Under the pieces are notes generated by a model, which saw only the letters and a program-made list of their open reading frames with translations, made no database searches and had not been told where the DNA came from. A program made the translations under genes and the position numbers. Of a DNA stretch of 64,000 bases, positions 23,710 through 35,380 are shown one piece after another; the stretch's first letter is position 1, and the number at the start of each line of letters is the position of its first letter. This stretch comes from Pogonophryne albipinna (taxonomy: Eukaryota; Chordata; Actinopteri; Perciformes; Artedidraconidae): positions 41,193,697-41,257,696 of the forward strand of contig CM053252.1 of the NCBI GenBank assembly GCA_028583405.1, written 5' to 3'.

Positions 23710-25556
23710 CAACACAGACTATAACACCCCTTGCTGCTAAATACAAACCAACTTTGTGCAATATGTGCTATATGTGCAATATATATATGCCATTAATAAC
23801 TGTGTAATTTATACCTGGTCACTAAATCAATATATATATATGCCGTTTTGTTTTTTATCTGTATTTTAGAAAATTATGTAACTTTTTATCTTTTTTTTAG
23901 CATATTGTTTATTATATTATAACTTAGTACTTTTGTAGCATATTGTTTATTTTATTATAACTTAGTACTTTTTTAACGCATGTAAGATATGCAACACTAA
24001 GCTGTCTGTGGCTCTTTCCTGCTGTAACGCTGCACATTTCCCCTCTGTGGAACTAAGGTATTCTGATTCTGATTCTGATTCTTTAATGGTCACACATGCA
24101 GAGCACACAGCACAGTGACATTTGTATCTACAGATAAATATTAAGCCTGACAAAGTACTTAACGTCTAATATATTGCTTTCCTGCAATGTTAACTATGTT
24201 TAAGCACTTATTTGTTTATTATTTGTTTATTATTAAACTGATATTATACATATGTATTATACTCTTATAAGATGTATGTAGATAGTATAAGAAATGTGCA
24301 GAATGACAGTTTAATGGTGGAGTATACACACATATTGATAGATGTCTTGTAATGCACTGTTGAGGAACCTGCGACCCAAGTTTTTCATTCATTGCATAAC
24401 TACAGTAGTTGTGTATAATATGATATGTCAATAAACCTTAGCTTAGAAAATCATGAAATCTTGAAACGGATGTGCAAACTAGACATTATATACAGTCTTT
24501 AATGAACTATTAGTAGAGAATAACGAGTAATGAATATACTTTATAGGGATCCTATTAATATCTAATAATAAAATTCAATAACGTTCTTCAACCACCAGGT
24601 GTCCCTTTCTATCAGCTGTGCACCTTTATGGTGTAAATATAACCTATCTACCAATTGGATCAAATATAAAAGTCAGCCGAATTAGTGTTGATACTGCAAG
24701 GAGACGTATTGTGTGAAAAGAAATGTAAGATGTTGTTTAATGGCTGATATATTTATGATCCACGTCACATCTTCAGTTTTGGCGGCAGTTCTCCTGTTTG
24801 TCTAGAAGTCTTCTCATCAGGGCTCTATAAATAGAGAACTACGGCAGATATGTCATATTTAATGCAGCCGAACCGTGTATTACAATGCCGTTATGTGATG
24901 ACTTTCAAAGAGAAAAGCAAGCACACTCGGAATAAAGTATTATTGTATTTTTAAAAAACGTTTTCAGATTTCACATCACATAAACACCAAATCCCAGCAT
25001 GCATTGCGGCTAAACCATCCAATCATCGAGCTGAGGATCTTGCCTACGTCTGTTTCCGATTTCGTTTATGACCGATGTATTTTGTTATACACACATTCCT
25101 TCACATTTACATTTTAATTTGCATTAAAATATTTCGTGAGGCCTTCTAACATGTTTTTAAATATAACTACGGTTGTAGTTGAAGAGTTTGTAAATTAACA
25201 TGAACCGAAGCTGTTGCCTGGCAACTCAATCGCACAACGTCACGTCCGTTAATTCCACATCCACACGCATGGATTAACATCGATTTAATACCTTAATGTA
25301 GCCTTTGTTTCTGCTAAAAGAGGTGTCGACCAGCTGGGGCTACAAGAAAATCGGCGTAATCGAGTGTGACTATTACAAAATAAATCATTACGTCGGGGTA
25401 GCATTTGCTTGGTATTTCCGGTTATTTCTCCACTGGTTAACACGGGTTAACAATACCAGGTAACTGTCACGTTTGAAGGGACGAAATCGTGACATCTTCA
25501 CGTCTCCCAGCATGGTAAATCGTCACATGTTCACGTCTTGCCGTGATACCGGGTTG
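22416..25556. mobile_element. Long-arm inverted-repeat element, ~1-kb arms, 8-bp target duplication
   Basis: The left arm (22416-23429, beginning CAACCCGGTATCACGGCAAG) is the near-perfect reverse complement of the right arm (24550-25556, ending TGCCGTGATACCGGGTTG). They are separated by a ~1.1-kb centre with a (CA)n run and a LINE-like tail. GTTGTACT is duplicated exactly just outside both ends (22408-22415 and 25557-25564), which proves insertion as a unit. No transposase ORF is present. The 8-bp duplication fits hAT, P, Merlin or Zisupton-type enzymes. The termini do not tell me which. Confidence 0.85.
23622..23708. repeat. (CA)n microsatellite
   Basis: About 43 uninterrupted CA dinucleotides in the centre of the long-arm element. 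It is likely length-polymorphic. Confidence 0.97.
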
Positions 25557-25564
25557 GTTGTACT

Positions 25565-26831
25565 GTCTCAGTGTGAACATAGATTAAACAGCCAGCCAAA
25601 CTCTTTTGAGAGCCAGGGAATGAGCAGCCATGCTCCTTTATTGACTTATTTGCAGTCCACTGACATTCAAACGGAGTGAAACTATACAAAAATAAGTTAC
25701 AAGGCACTTACATACCTGCCAACCCTACCGATTTGGGCGGTAGTCTACCGCTTTTGACATGTTTCTACCGCCTACCGACTTAGCTGGCTTTCCCTACCGA
25801 TTTTCAATCTTCCCAAACTATAGAAAATAACAATGACACTCCATAGACACTGGACTCGACTTTTGGCGGACACCGTTTGCAGCGTGTCTGTGATCCCATC
25901 ATACAGACAGTCCTCTGTGTTTCTGAAAGAGAAACAACGTGCAGACCGGGGGTAACGCTGCCTTTCCTCTGCACCCCCGGGGCTGATGGGTAATCACTCC
26001 CAAATGAGTTTAAGGCAAAAGAGACGAGGCATTTGAGTCCTGCAGGGTTTCCCCGTTAGTATAAGTGTCTCGAAAACACATGTTGGCGACTGAAAGACAT
26101 CCAGTATTTGGTCTTTTCCTGAAGCATCCTTCACCTACAGTGTCTCAACTGAAAGAGGACCACAAACACACACAAAATATAATACCATTTTGAGATTTGG
26201 GGATATTTATCTCCCATTCTTTCACTTTTTCTGACATTTTCAACACCAAACATGTCGTTAATGTCTCTGTTTAGTGAACTACCACTTTTTCTGAAAAATG
26301 CTTAAAATTATGCAATATATGTTAAATACATGTAATTACTGGGGTTCCATTTCTTCTGATTACCTAATTTGGGCGTGCACATTTTCCGGGCGCAAACCTA
26401 CCTCTTTTGGATTTGGATGCATGTATGCACTTAATGATCTCATACATGCAAGTGTAACATACACAGATTAACACTTAGGACCGCTAAGTGTAAACAAGGT
26501 AAATATAGCTAATGCTAGCTGTGCAATAAGCATGTGTACAGGCCATGGATGTATAATAAGAACGGTACAGGCTAGTATGGCTAACGCTAGCATGTATGCT
26601 AACGCTAGCGCGAATGCTAGCGCGAATGCTAACGCATTTTCTCATTGTGTTCAAACCGTTTAAACATTTCCAAATGTCATCACATAAACACAATACATGT
26701 TACTAATCCTTACAGTGTAAGTGTAAGACTTACACTTACAGTCATTGCTTTCAGACGGAATTTACCCTTTTACTCTTCAAGTTGCAAAGGGAAAATTAGT
26801 AGCAGTCTACTCATTGATGTCTACTGCCATG
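25565..26831 (+). other. Intron: repeat-like fragment and GCTAACGC-type array
   Basis: At 25712, CATACCTGCCAACCCTACCG begins sequence that resembles a common fish DNA-element end, but no matching right end was found. At about 26579-26634, GCTAACGCTAGC-type motifs repeat several times. No gene is recognised. Confidence 0.4.
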
Positions 26832-26839
26832 CTATTCAG

Positions 26840-27501
26840 TAGTGATGTGTCGGTCGCGAACGAGCCGATTCTTTTGAACGGCTCTTTGGTACGAACGAGG
26901 GGAACCGAGTCGTACTTGGTGAGAGCCGTTCTTGTTATCGTTCAATCGTTGGTCCGCACAACGTATTCTGTGAAGACCCGCCCCTACTCTAATTGGTAGG
27001 TTTCAGCACGAGGAATGAGATGGGGTGTGTCTTAACGGAATACGCCAGAGAGAGAAGTCATAACAAGTGGTACAGGACAGGTAGACGACGTGTTTTTCGG
27101 ATGGAAAATGAGCCAAACGCGAAAACGCAGCAGCATTTGGATGCACTTCAACCAAAACCCAGGCAGTGATAAAGCGCACCATTTGTAAAGGCAAAATATC
27201 CTTTAAAGCAGAGTCAACAAATAATCTCCATCGCCACTTAAAAACACAGAGGGTACATTCAAAGCAGTACATTCACTGACATGAATGACATGGATATGGC
27301 GCCACCTTGTGTCATGTTTACAATGCAGATTATTGACATTAGGTCTGGCAATACAGTCAATCATTATCCTGGTGATTATTTTGCAGATAAACCTAGTAAC
27401 CCCGCCCCCTTAAAAAAAAAACGGCTCTTTTGAACGGCTCTTTGAAAGGAACGGCGCCATTAGATCCGGCTCCCTTCAAAGAGCCATAATTCCCATCACT
27501 A
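26840..27501 (+). mobile_element. hAT element remnant with BED-finger relic
   Basis: The ends are TAGTGATGTGTCGG and AATTCCCATCACTA, and CTATTCAG is duplicated exactly at 26832-26839 and 27502-27509. At 27108-27270 the + strand carries a decayed BED zinc finger of the ZBED/hAT kind. MSQTRKRSSIWMHFNQNPGS is followed, after a frameshift, by TICKGKISFKAESTNNLHRH. The paired CxxC is partly lost. The remainder of the transposase is deleted. Confidence 0.88.
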
Positions 27502-27833
27502 CTATTCAGTTCACTTCCTGTACCCGGTTTCCTGTCTAACCGTCAGTACAAATTTTACAAATATATAAATGTGCAAATATGAAACATACAGGTCAATATC
27601 ACCTTGCTATTGGTAGCTGAACTGTCATACCCCAACACATATTCTTAGATATAAATACCTAATTTTGAATTATTTATACACAATTAACACTTATAGAGTG
27701 GCGAAGTCCCTCCCCTTCCGGTGGACCTTCATGGGACCTTATTTCGAAAAGATTATGTATTGAAGTCAATGGAGAGAGAAAGATTATCTTTCGATCCCGT
27801 TTGAATTGTGCCACGAATTACACATATGATGTT

Positions 27834-28300
27834 TCAATCAGGAGAGACGTGATGTATGAAATACATGTTTATTAGCGGGACACATAATATGAAGGAATAG
27901 TGATTGACGGATTACAACAAGTGAATGGAATGATGTTTGGCGATTAGGCCCCGGTTTGCAGGATGATCATTCAGGAGGGGAAAACTGCTCCGATGAACCC
28001 CCGGGGTCTAGACACTGGTGGTGGTGATAAGTAGTTTGGTCCGGTCTGAAGGGAGAAGGTTTTAGCTTGGCCATGTATTAGGAGACAGGAGGTGAAGGGG
28101 TGGAGGAGGGTTGCGCGTTGACACCTGAAATGACGACTGACGGAGAGGGAAGAGCAGATTTAAAGGGGTTAGTGGGTGCGACGATTGGCTAGCCGGGGGT
28201 AACGCCCCTGATCACTTAATGAGAGAGGAGAGAGTATTGAAGTGACGTGTAACACCAGAGGATATTGGTCTTCCTGATTGAACTTGCACTGAGCCACATT
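27834..28300 (+). mobile_element. Helentron-like unit, short form (locus B, unit 1)
   Basis: This is the same unit as 3980-4430, with the same ends, the same middle block (GGGGTCTAGACACTGGTGGT) and the same 3' hairpin (GGGGGTAACGCCCC). It is longer by a GAGAGAGGAGAGAGTATTGA insertion. It joins directly to unit 2 at 28300/28301. Confidence 0.6.
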
Positions 28301-28679
28301 TCAATCAGGAGAGACGTGATGTATGAAATACATGTTTATTACCGGGACACATAATATGAAGGAATAATGATTGACGGATTACAACAAGTGAATGAAATGA
28401 TGTTTGGCAGTTAGGCCCCGGTTTGCAGGATGATCATTCAGGAGGGGAAAACCGCTCCGATGAACCCCCAAAAGAAGTGAAGTATGAAGTACTGAGATGT
28501 GAAGCATTTCTTACCTTACGGGCTGACTGCGGAGATCTATGGATGAAATGAGAGATTAACACAGGGACATGATGAGAATGCCGGAGTCACTGCCGGGCTT
28601 AAGTGCTAATACATCGTGGGATACAGACCCTGCGGTCGACTGCCGAATCAGTGCCGCGCGTTGCGGGGTTAAACATGAC

Positions 28680-28866
28680 GCAGACCCATTGGCCGCAACC
28701 TGCACTTGCAGGGTTAAACATAGCGCAGACCCACTGGCCGCAACCTGCACTGGCAGGGTTAAACATAACGCAGACCCACTGGCCGCAACCTGCACTGGCA
28801 GGGTTAAACATAACGCAGACCCACTGGCCGCAACCTGCACTTGCAGGGTTAAACATAACGCAGACA
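28680..28866 (+). repeat. 45-bp minisatellite, 5' block
   Basis: About four near-identical 45-bp units (CCGCAACCTGCACTGGCAGG followed by GTTAAACATAACGCAGACCC), interrupted at 28866 by another repeat. Confidence 0.9.
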
Positions 28867-29072
28867 TTACATTACATTACATTGCATTTAGCTGACGCTT
28901 TTATCCAAAGCGACTTACAATAAGTGCATTCGACCAACAAGATACAAACAAGAAGAAAACAGAATCATATAAGTACATCAGGTTTCATAGAGCCAAAACA
29001 TTTCAAGTGCTACTCAACTGGCTATAGATAAGCCAGTCCTTTATTAGTATATAAGTGCTTTGTTAATGGTTC
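28867..29072 (+). mobile_element. Short ATTACATT-headed fish repeat
   Basis: It begins with ATTACATTACATT repeats and GCATTTAGCTGACGCTTTTA then CCAAAGCGACTTACAATAAG, and ends near TTGTTAATGGTTCT. GCAGAC occurs on both sides of the breakpoints (28861-28866 and 29073-29078), consistent with a 6-base duplication, though the array sequence itself contains that word. The same head occurs in reverse at 19462-19515. Confidence 0.7.
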
Positions 29073-29101
29073 TGCAGACCCACTGGCCGCAACCTGCACT
29101 C

Positions 29102-30212
29102 TGTGGTGGCAGACGTCATTCTTTGGCGGGGGCTCTAAGGCCCCCCTCTGCCTCCGCGCGTCCTTTTGTGAATGGGTCAGATTAACAGAGGAAGAATTCA
29201 CAGCAACCATTGGTAAAGTTATAACAAATATGCTGATTTAATGGCAAAAGATACAATAACACAACATCACGAAGTAATCCGGATTACCCCGGCTCTGGTT
29301 CCTCCCGCTGGGAAATCTTACTTACTTCGTCTTGGCAGCAGGAGGAAGAGAGGGCGAACCAAAGACAGAACAGGCTTACATACTAAAAACCAAAACAGGA
29401 GGAGCTGTGGTGTCGTAGCGAATCAGCGCGAGCCAGCAGAGGACCCGGAAACAAGAGTCTCTTAGGTTGTAGCAAAACAAACACATCTGTCTCGTATTCC
29501 TGCAGCTTCCACACCCCATCATTTCTAGTCTCCTGTCATGCAAACCTGCTCCTTATTTCACACAGAGTAATTTAAGCACATTTAAGCCAACCACTTCACA
29601 ATGTTGTGGCAATTTAGTACTCACAACCTGAAAGAATAAAACAGAAAGAAAGCAATAAACCACAAACACCGGTATTGTTCAGCATAATGAATACATACAT
29701 CCCATCCTGCAGTCCCTCATGAATGTCACATGTCTTTCTTTATGAAAGCCATATTTGTAAATGTTTAACCGTCATGGGGCCACAAGATCAGTCAACTAAC
29801 CAAAGTTAACTGTCCTCGTAGCCTAAAGCCATCGCTGAACTCCCGCTCACCTCGAGGTCAGATTACTGGACTGAATACATTTATTGATAATTCAGACCTT
29901 AACTGTGTGACTCAATTTCCAAGGCCTCTTCTGGGTCTGCCTGTCATGCCTCATTAACCAACAAGAATGTAACTGCATTAAATCTGAGGAAAATCCCCCC
30001 CTTGGCTTCCCCTGTCATTTGCACAGACTATTGATAATTAACAGAGAAACTCAAGGGGCCTCTTTTAATATCTGGAAATTGCAACAAGACTTTCTGCCAT
30101 TTACAAAGGTAACACACTTCTTATATATCAGGTGACATTAAGATGAATATACCAGAAATACGCTGTATCAAACTTTCACTTCAAACTTTCAAGTTACTTC
30201 AATTTTCGCACA
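29102..30212. mobile_element. Probable solo LTR, 1111 bp, 4-bp duplication ACTC
   Basis: It starts TGTGGTGGCAGACGTC and ends ATTTTCGCACA, with ACTC flanking both sides (29098-29101 and 30213-30216). The target is a minisatellite unit, so the break is exact: GCACTC|...|ACTCGCAGGG. TG...CA ends with a 4-base duplication fit a Gypsy- or ERV-type LTR. Orientation is unclear because both strands begin TG and end CA. No retroviral coding sequence is present. Confidence 0.65.
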
Positions 30213-30900
30213 ACTCGCAGGGTTAAACATAACGCAGACCCACTGGCCGCAACCTGCACTCGCAGGGTTAGACCTAACGCGACCCACTGGCCGCAACCTG
30301 CACTCGCAGGGTTAAACATGAACACGGACCCGGAGGTCACAACCTGACGTGCAGGGTTAAACATGAACACGGACCCGGAGGTCACAACCTGACGTGCAGG
30401 GTTAAACAGAACACAGACCCGGAGGTCACAACCTGACGTGCAGGGTTAAACAGAACACAGACCCGGAGGTCACAACCTGACGTGCAGGGTTAAACAGAAC
30501 ACAGACCCGGAGGTCACAACCTGACGTGCAGGGTTAAACAGAACACAGACCCGGAGGTCACAACCTGACGTGCAGGGTTAAACAGAACACAGACCCGGAG
30601 GTCACAACCTAACATGCAGGGTTAAACATGAACACGGACCCGGAGGTCACAACCTGACGTGCAGGGTTAAACAGAACACAGACCCGGAGGTCACGACCTG
30701 ACGTGCAGGGTTAAACATGAACACGGACCAGGAGGTCACAACCTGACGTGCAGGGTTAAACAGAACACAGACCCGGAGGTCACGACCTGACGTGCAGGGT
30801 TAAACATGAACACGGACCCGGAGGTCACAACCTGACGTGCAGGGTTAAACATGAACACGGACCCGGAGGTCACGACCTGACATGCAGGGTTAACATGAAC
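30213..30900 (+). repeat. 44-46-bp minisatellite, 3' block
   Basis: About 15 units with the core GTCACAACCTGACGTGCAGG followed by GTTAAACA(TG/G)AACAC(G/A)GACCCGGAG. Units alternate between ATGAACACGG and AGAACACAGA forms, showing local homogenisation. The CCTG...CAGG stem of the 5' units is kept. It belongs to the Helentron-like unit. Confidence 0.92.
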
Positions 30901-33900
30901 ACAGTGACACGTATACATGCTGACGTGCTATGAAACCACCACCAGTTATAGGCATAATTAACATTTTTTAGTGTTTGAGAGACCTTGGATAGCCAGCACG
31001 CGCTGATGTCCGGGCGAATGTGGGATATGAAGGCAGAGGAGGACCACCGTCCGAGTTGCAGGGATGAGGGAGAAATGCCTAGATTGGCAGCAGAGGTGGC
31101 TGCACCTATCTGAACGAAAGCCCTGATATGCTATTAAGACGCCACCACCAGTTATATACATATTTACCATAGGTAAACTGAAGAGATCTTGGATTGCCAG
31201 CACGAGCCGATGTCCGGGTGAAGAGGGAGATGTAGACAAGTAATGCACGAGAGCTGTTAGCTGGAGTACAGTGATGCATGAATATCATAACCTGGATTAA
31301 CACGAGCCGTGTGAGCATGAACCCGAGAATATGAATGAAGTGCAGGATGCACGCAGAAAAAAAACATACACCTAGTTAAATACTGAGACATGACCCGTGA
31401 TATAATCTAGCTTAATTAGCAGTTAAGTGCGCCAGGATGAGTCATAGATGCTGATAAGCTGATTGAGTGATTAAGACTGTCTTCTATCATCTGAAGTGAG
31501 GATGATGGAGGGACGCTAGTGTTAGATCTAGCGAGTGTGATAATAAATGTGTAGCAATAGTGGAAATCTGAGTGTGCCGCTATGGCGGATGATCTCATGC
31601 AGATATCCCCCCCAAAACGGAGGAGGTGCAGTGCATGTCCTTAAAGTCGGGGAAAACGCGGTCGTCGTGAGGCCGGCGGATACCACGTCCAGAAACGGGA
31701 GATGATGGCGTACCGAAGATTATCCGCATGCAAAGTACGGTTGCCCGGTGAGGAAGAGCAACTGTCGTTGGAGATGTTTGCTGTATACGCCTTGACGTTT
31801 ATGGGGATGCACGCAGTTTGGTTAGAGGAACATTAATACCATGAGCTTGATGTGATGTCTAGGAACTCCGGGTGTGTGACTGGGCCTATAGTTCCTCATG
31901 ATTAGGCACGCTGTGCTCCTGGAGGATTCTCTTCTTCTTTCTTCTTCTTTCTTCTTCTCTTTCCCCAGTTGAGCGGGGTTATAGGTTAGTAATGTTGTAT
32001 TTGAACACTAGGTGGCGTAAAGGCAACGCATGAGGGGATCTCCCTGAGCAGTGGGTGATTGAACTGGGGAGAGACACTATTAATATTATTTACCCGAATA
32101 GCCGGTGCACGTGTAGTTTCTCCTTACTTGACTCCCGCTTGAGGCTGAAAGAGTTGCTTTGAAGAGCCAGCCTTGGCCTGCACGCTATTAAGATTACATT
32201 ATCTCCGTGCGTAGAAAGGGGGAACATTGACCGTTGTCATCGAGATTGCCCTGAGCAAACCAGTCATGCTAGTAGCTTACGCTAAAGCGAAAGAGTTGTA
32301 ACGAGCAGTAGCGCTTGAACAAAGTGACTAGAACGCGACCGCACCTTGAAACACTTATACAAGTCGGGCACTAAGAATCTGTTATTGTGTAGGAAACGGT
32401 TTAATGCCGCAATGATAGTGAGTGACAGTAGTCAAGATGACTGATTAGCTCGGTTGCTAAGCAACATCACCTGTAGGATGCTAGAGAACCTTAATGACGG
32501 TGTTGTGATGCCGACGCCGTAAATCCATACTGAAACGCGTCGCTAAGAGATGGGAAATAATTATCGGCTGCTTATGTGACAGTCGGACAGTGAGTGCTTA
32601 ACGGCGACCGCTGGCGTGTGAGTTAACAATGGAATAAACTCCGGTGCACGCGCACCGCAGCGGCATTACTGCCGCTGAACCACATGATAACCGATGCATC
32701 ACGGCGTTCTAGAAAAAGTATAGTTTGAAGAAGTAGTTCTGATTGAATCTGGCATTAGTAATGCGTTACATTACTTCGTACGCAAAGTAATACGTTACTG
32801 AAACTCCATACTGTAACACGTTACACCCAATACTGCCTGGAACTCACCTTAACCCTGAACTAAAGGTAGCAATGCATATTGTTGAACTGCCTGTCGGCTC
32901 CCAGACCGTAGTCGAGGAAACAGGGGGGAATGACTCTCTGTCGTCTCCCAGGGCAGAAGCAACACGCTTTGGGTTCAATAACCCACTTATCGGAATGACT
33001 GGAGAGAGGCGAGCTCTTCTTGGGAGGTCGTTGCATTTATTTAGCTCTTCTATTTCGCAAGATAGATTCGCAAGATCACAGACCTATCCTTTTCTGCTGC
33101 CTCGTTTACTTCTAGAAAACATATATCCCGCTCGCTCGCTCTGCCATACCCGCGCACACATGCACGCGCCACACCCCTCTCTTAAAGGGGTAGCGATCTC
33201 ACTCTGCATGACCCTAATGTCATACCAATATAACGAACATCTCGTGAATTTGTTGCAACTGCCTCTTGCCAGCGCTACCCTGACGCCTGTTTTAGAGGTG
33301 AGGCGCAGGAAAAGAGGCGAGAGCCTGGGCTGTGCAATGGACCTGCTAGCCGCCTATGACGCCCTTAGTGTCCAGTAGTGACTACTGAGCCGGGAGGAGA
33401 AGTAGCTTCAATGAAATGTAGCTTAAGCCCTGCCTGCCTGCAGGAGGGGTTGTGGTTGAAGCCAGAAATGGGTAAAGCTTCGCATGCGATGAGGGCCCGT
33501 TCCGCGTGAAGCCGGAAGCGCCGCATTTGAGCGGCCCTGATGCCAGTGATGCCCTCTCAAGAGACTGAAGGCATGCGTCAATTGTTTGCGTGAAGTAGGC
33601 CATTTCCATTAAGCCGGAGGAACTTCCGTGGAGCCCGATTTCCTTGTCTTTTCCTCCCGTGTCCAGGTTTGCGGGGCGGCCGGCTGGAACCGCTAGCCGA
33701 CTGGGGAACGCCGCCTGTAGCTTAATCCGCAAGACTGCGGAGCTGATTAATATATGCCTGGAGCTGGGACGAAGCCCTGCTGCTGCTTGTGCGTTGACAC
33801 CTGAAATGACGACTGACGGAGAGGGAAGAGCAGATTTAAAGGGGTTAGTGGGTGCGATGATTGGCTAGCCGGGGAGTAACGCCCCTGATCACTTAATGAG

Positions 33901-34640
33901 AGAGGAGAGAGTATTGAAGTGACGTGTAACACAAGAGGATATTGGTCTTCCTGATTGAACTTGCGCTGAGCTACATTTATCAATTTAAAAGATAATTTTG
34001 CAAGTCAAAAAATTAAAAAAAGTGTCGTAATACTGTGAAGTAACACATTTGTTTGTGTGAAACGCTCAATGAACTACATCTCTGGTCTCGCAGAACAACA
34101 CACGTCACCAAGATTGCCGTCACTACTGTCTTGTCAACAAAACGATTGACTACCCTCACTATCACCACAATGAAACACGTCCAGAAGAATGTCATGCAAA
34201 GCTGCCTGCCTGCCTTCCTTTGATTCTCTCTGAACTGCCTGGTCTTTTTAATGTTTAATGTCAACCATTTGTGCAGATAGCGTGAAGTAGAAAAGATCGC
34301 AGATGCTAATGTAGCGTTAGCATTTCTCCCCCGGGCTTAAATTGTTTATTAGAGAATGATCACACCGGTGACAGTACTCTTCAAAGGGTTCACGAAATAT
34401 GACTACTGCTCTTACTGTTTAACATTTTGGGTTACTTAATGTTACTTCATATTAAGGCTAATAAAAATGACAAGGCTGTAATGCTAACTAACGTGCTAGC
34501 TACTAGCTAGGTAGCTAACTTGATCCAGCCACGTCCTTTCATCAGACGGGAAGCGAAAGAACGAACAAGACCCATTGCTGGTATGATAACAACCTGGTAC
34601 TAAGCACACAGGCATCTCGTTAAAGTTATCTTATCTTAGC

Positions 34641-34677
34641 CAGCGCCATATAGATAGATTATATCTATATGGCGCTG
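34641..34677. repeat. 16-bp perfect inverted repeat, 5-base spacer
   Basis: CAGCGCCATATAGATA at 34641-34656 is exactly inverted at 34662-34677. It lies in the interior of the TATA-duplication element and may be a local hairpin or a tiny insertion. Confidence 0.85.
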
Positions 34678-35380
34678 ATCTTAGCTATCTCTTAGTGGAG
34701 GAAAACAATTGTGACATCACTTACGTGACTCTGGGATTTGTAGTCTTTCTAGTTGTGTATTTTTCATAGTGTTATATTTCAACAGTTTTACAACAAACTG
34801 TGACTTTTTTGACATGGAAATTATTTTTTAAGATTGACAAACATCATATGTGTAATTCATGGCACAATTCAAACGGGATCGAAAGATACGTTTTCTCTCT
34901 CCATTGACTTCAATACATTATTTTTCCGAAATAATGTCCCATGGACCGGAAGTAGATAGGCGTGACTTCGCCACTCTATAGTTTCATGTCTTGTTAATAA
35001 GTGTTATTATGGTAGAATTACTATTCTTGTGGTACTACTGCCTTATTAGGCCCATATTGAGCAGAGCATATTAAGACCAAAACTCATGTACAACAACTTC
35101 CTTACTTGCAATAAATAAGCACTAATTAGAGGGTTATTGAGGAAAAACTCTCAACTAATGGCTTATTACTTGTAGAATATGGTCATGTAGAATAAGGCAT
35201 TAATAAGTGTTTTATAATGACTAGTAAAGAGCCAATATACTGCTAATATGCATGTTAATTAACAACTAGTTGATGGTGAATTTGTGTACCTTAATATAAA
35301 GTGTTACCGAAATGCAAAATACTTCTAAGTTTGTCGTTAATTATTTTTGTTTCTGTGCTTGTGTGTGTGTTTGGATGCAG

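Larger units (their letters stand above)
28301..33977 (+). mobile_element. Helentron-like unit, long form (locus B, unit 2)
   Basis: It starts TCAATCAGGAGAGACGTGAT and ends CTTGCGCTGAGCTACATT. It has the same architecture as 4431-7783 but with an expanded minisatellite and two insertions in that minisatellite (28867-29072 and 29102-30212). The 3' ~3 kb (31000-33977) is colinear with 5040-7783, minus the LINE. No Rep/helicase ORF. A scattered open frame at 32872-33378 shows no recognisable domain. Confidence 0.6.
27696..34976. mobile_element. DNA element with ~140-bp inverted ends and TATA duplication
   Basis: GAGTGGCGAAGTC at 27696 and GACTTCGCCACTC ending at 34976 head ~140-bp inverted arms. 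The arms share GTATTGAAGTCAATGGAGAG and TCGATCCCGTTTGAATTGTG, with mismatches. TATA flanks each side (27692-27695 and 34977-34980), and copy 1 of the host repeat provides the empty site. Most of the 7.3 kb is Helentron-like material (27834-33977) inserted just inside the left arm. About 0.86 kb of own interior remains at 33978-34840, with no transposase. Confidence 0.75.
27628..35308 (-). mobile_element. GGTAACAC-type repeat, copy 2, split by a 7.3-kb insertion
   Basis: On the minus strand it starts GGTAACACTTTATATTAAGG at 35308 and runs to 34981. After the inserted element it resumes at 27691 and continues to at least 27628, matching copy 1 at 20581-20990. Its outer end is only 72 bases before the exchanger exon at 35381. 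The interruption falls at a TTATAG site that is intact in copy 1. Confidence 0.7.

Noticed and set aside
29102..30212. Possible retroviral remnant with genes
   Set aside because: No gag, pol or env similarity was seen in any frame. Only an LTR-like unit with TG...CA ends and a 4-base duplication is supported.
30213..30900. CRISPR-like array: ~45-bp units with a small stem
   Set aside because: The units are contiguous tandem repeats with no unique spacers, and the context is a fish intron within a mobile element. It is a minisatellite.
32872..33378. 168-codon open frame in the Helentron-like unit
   Set aside because: No domain or motif. The equivalent region at about 6780-7290 is broken by stops and length changes, so it is not conserved as coding.
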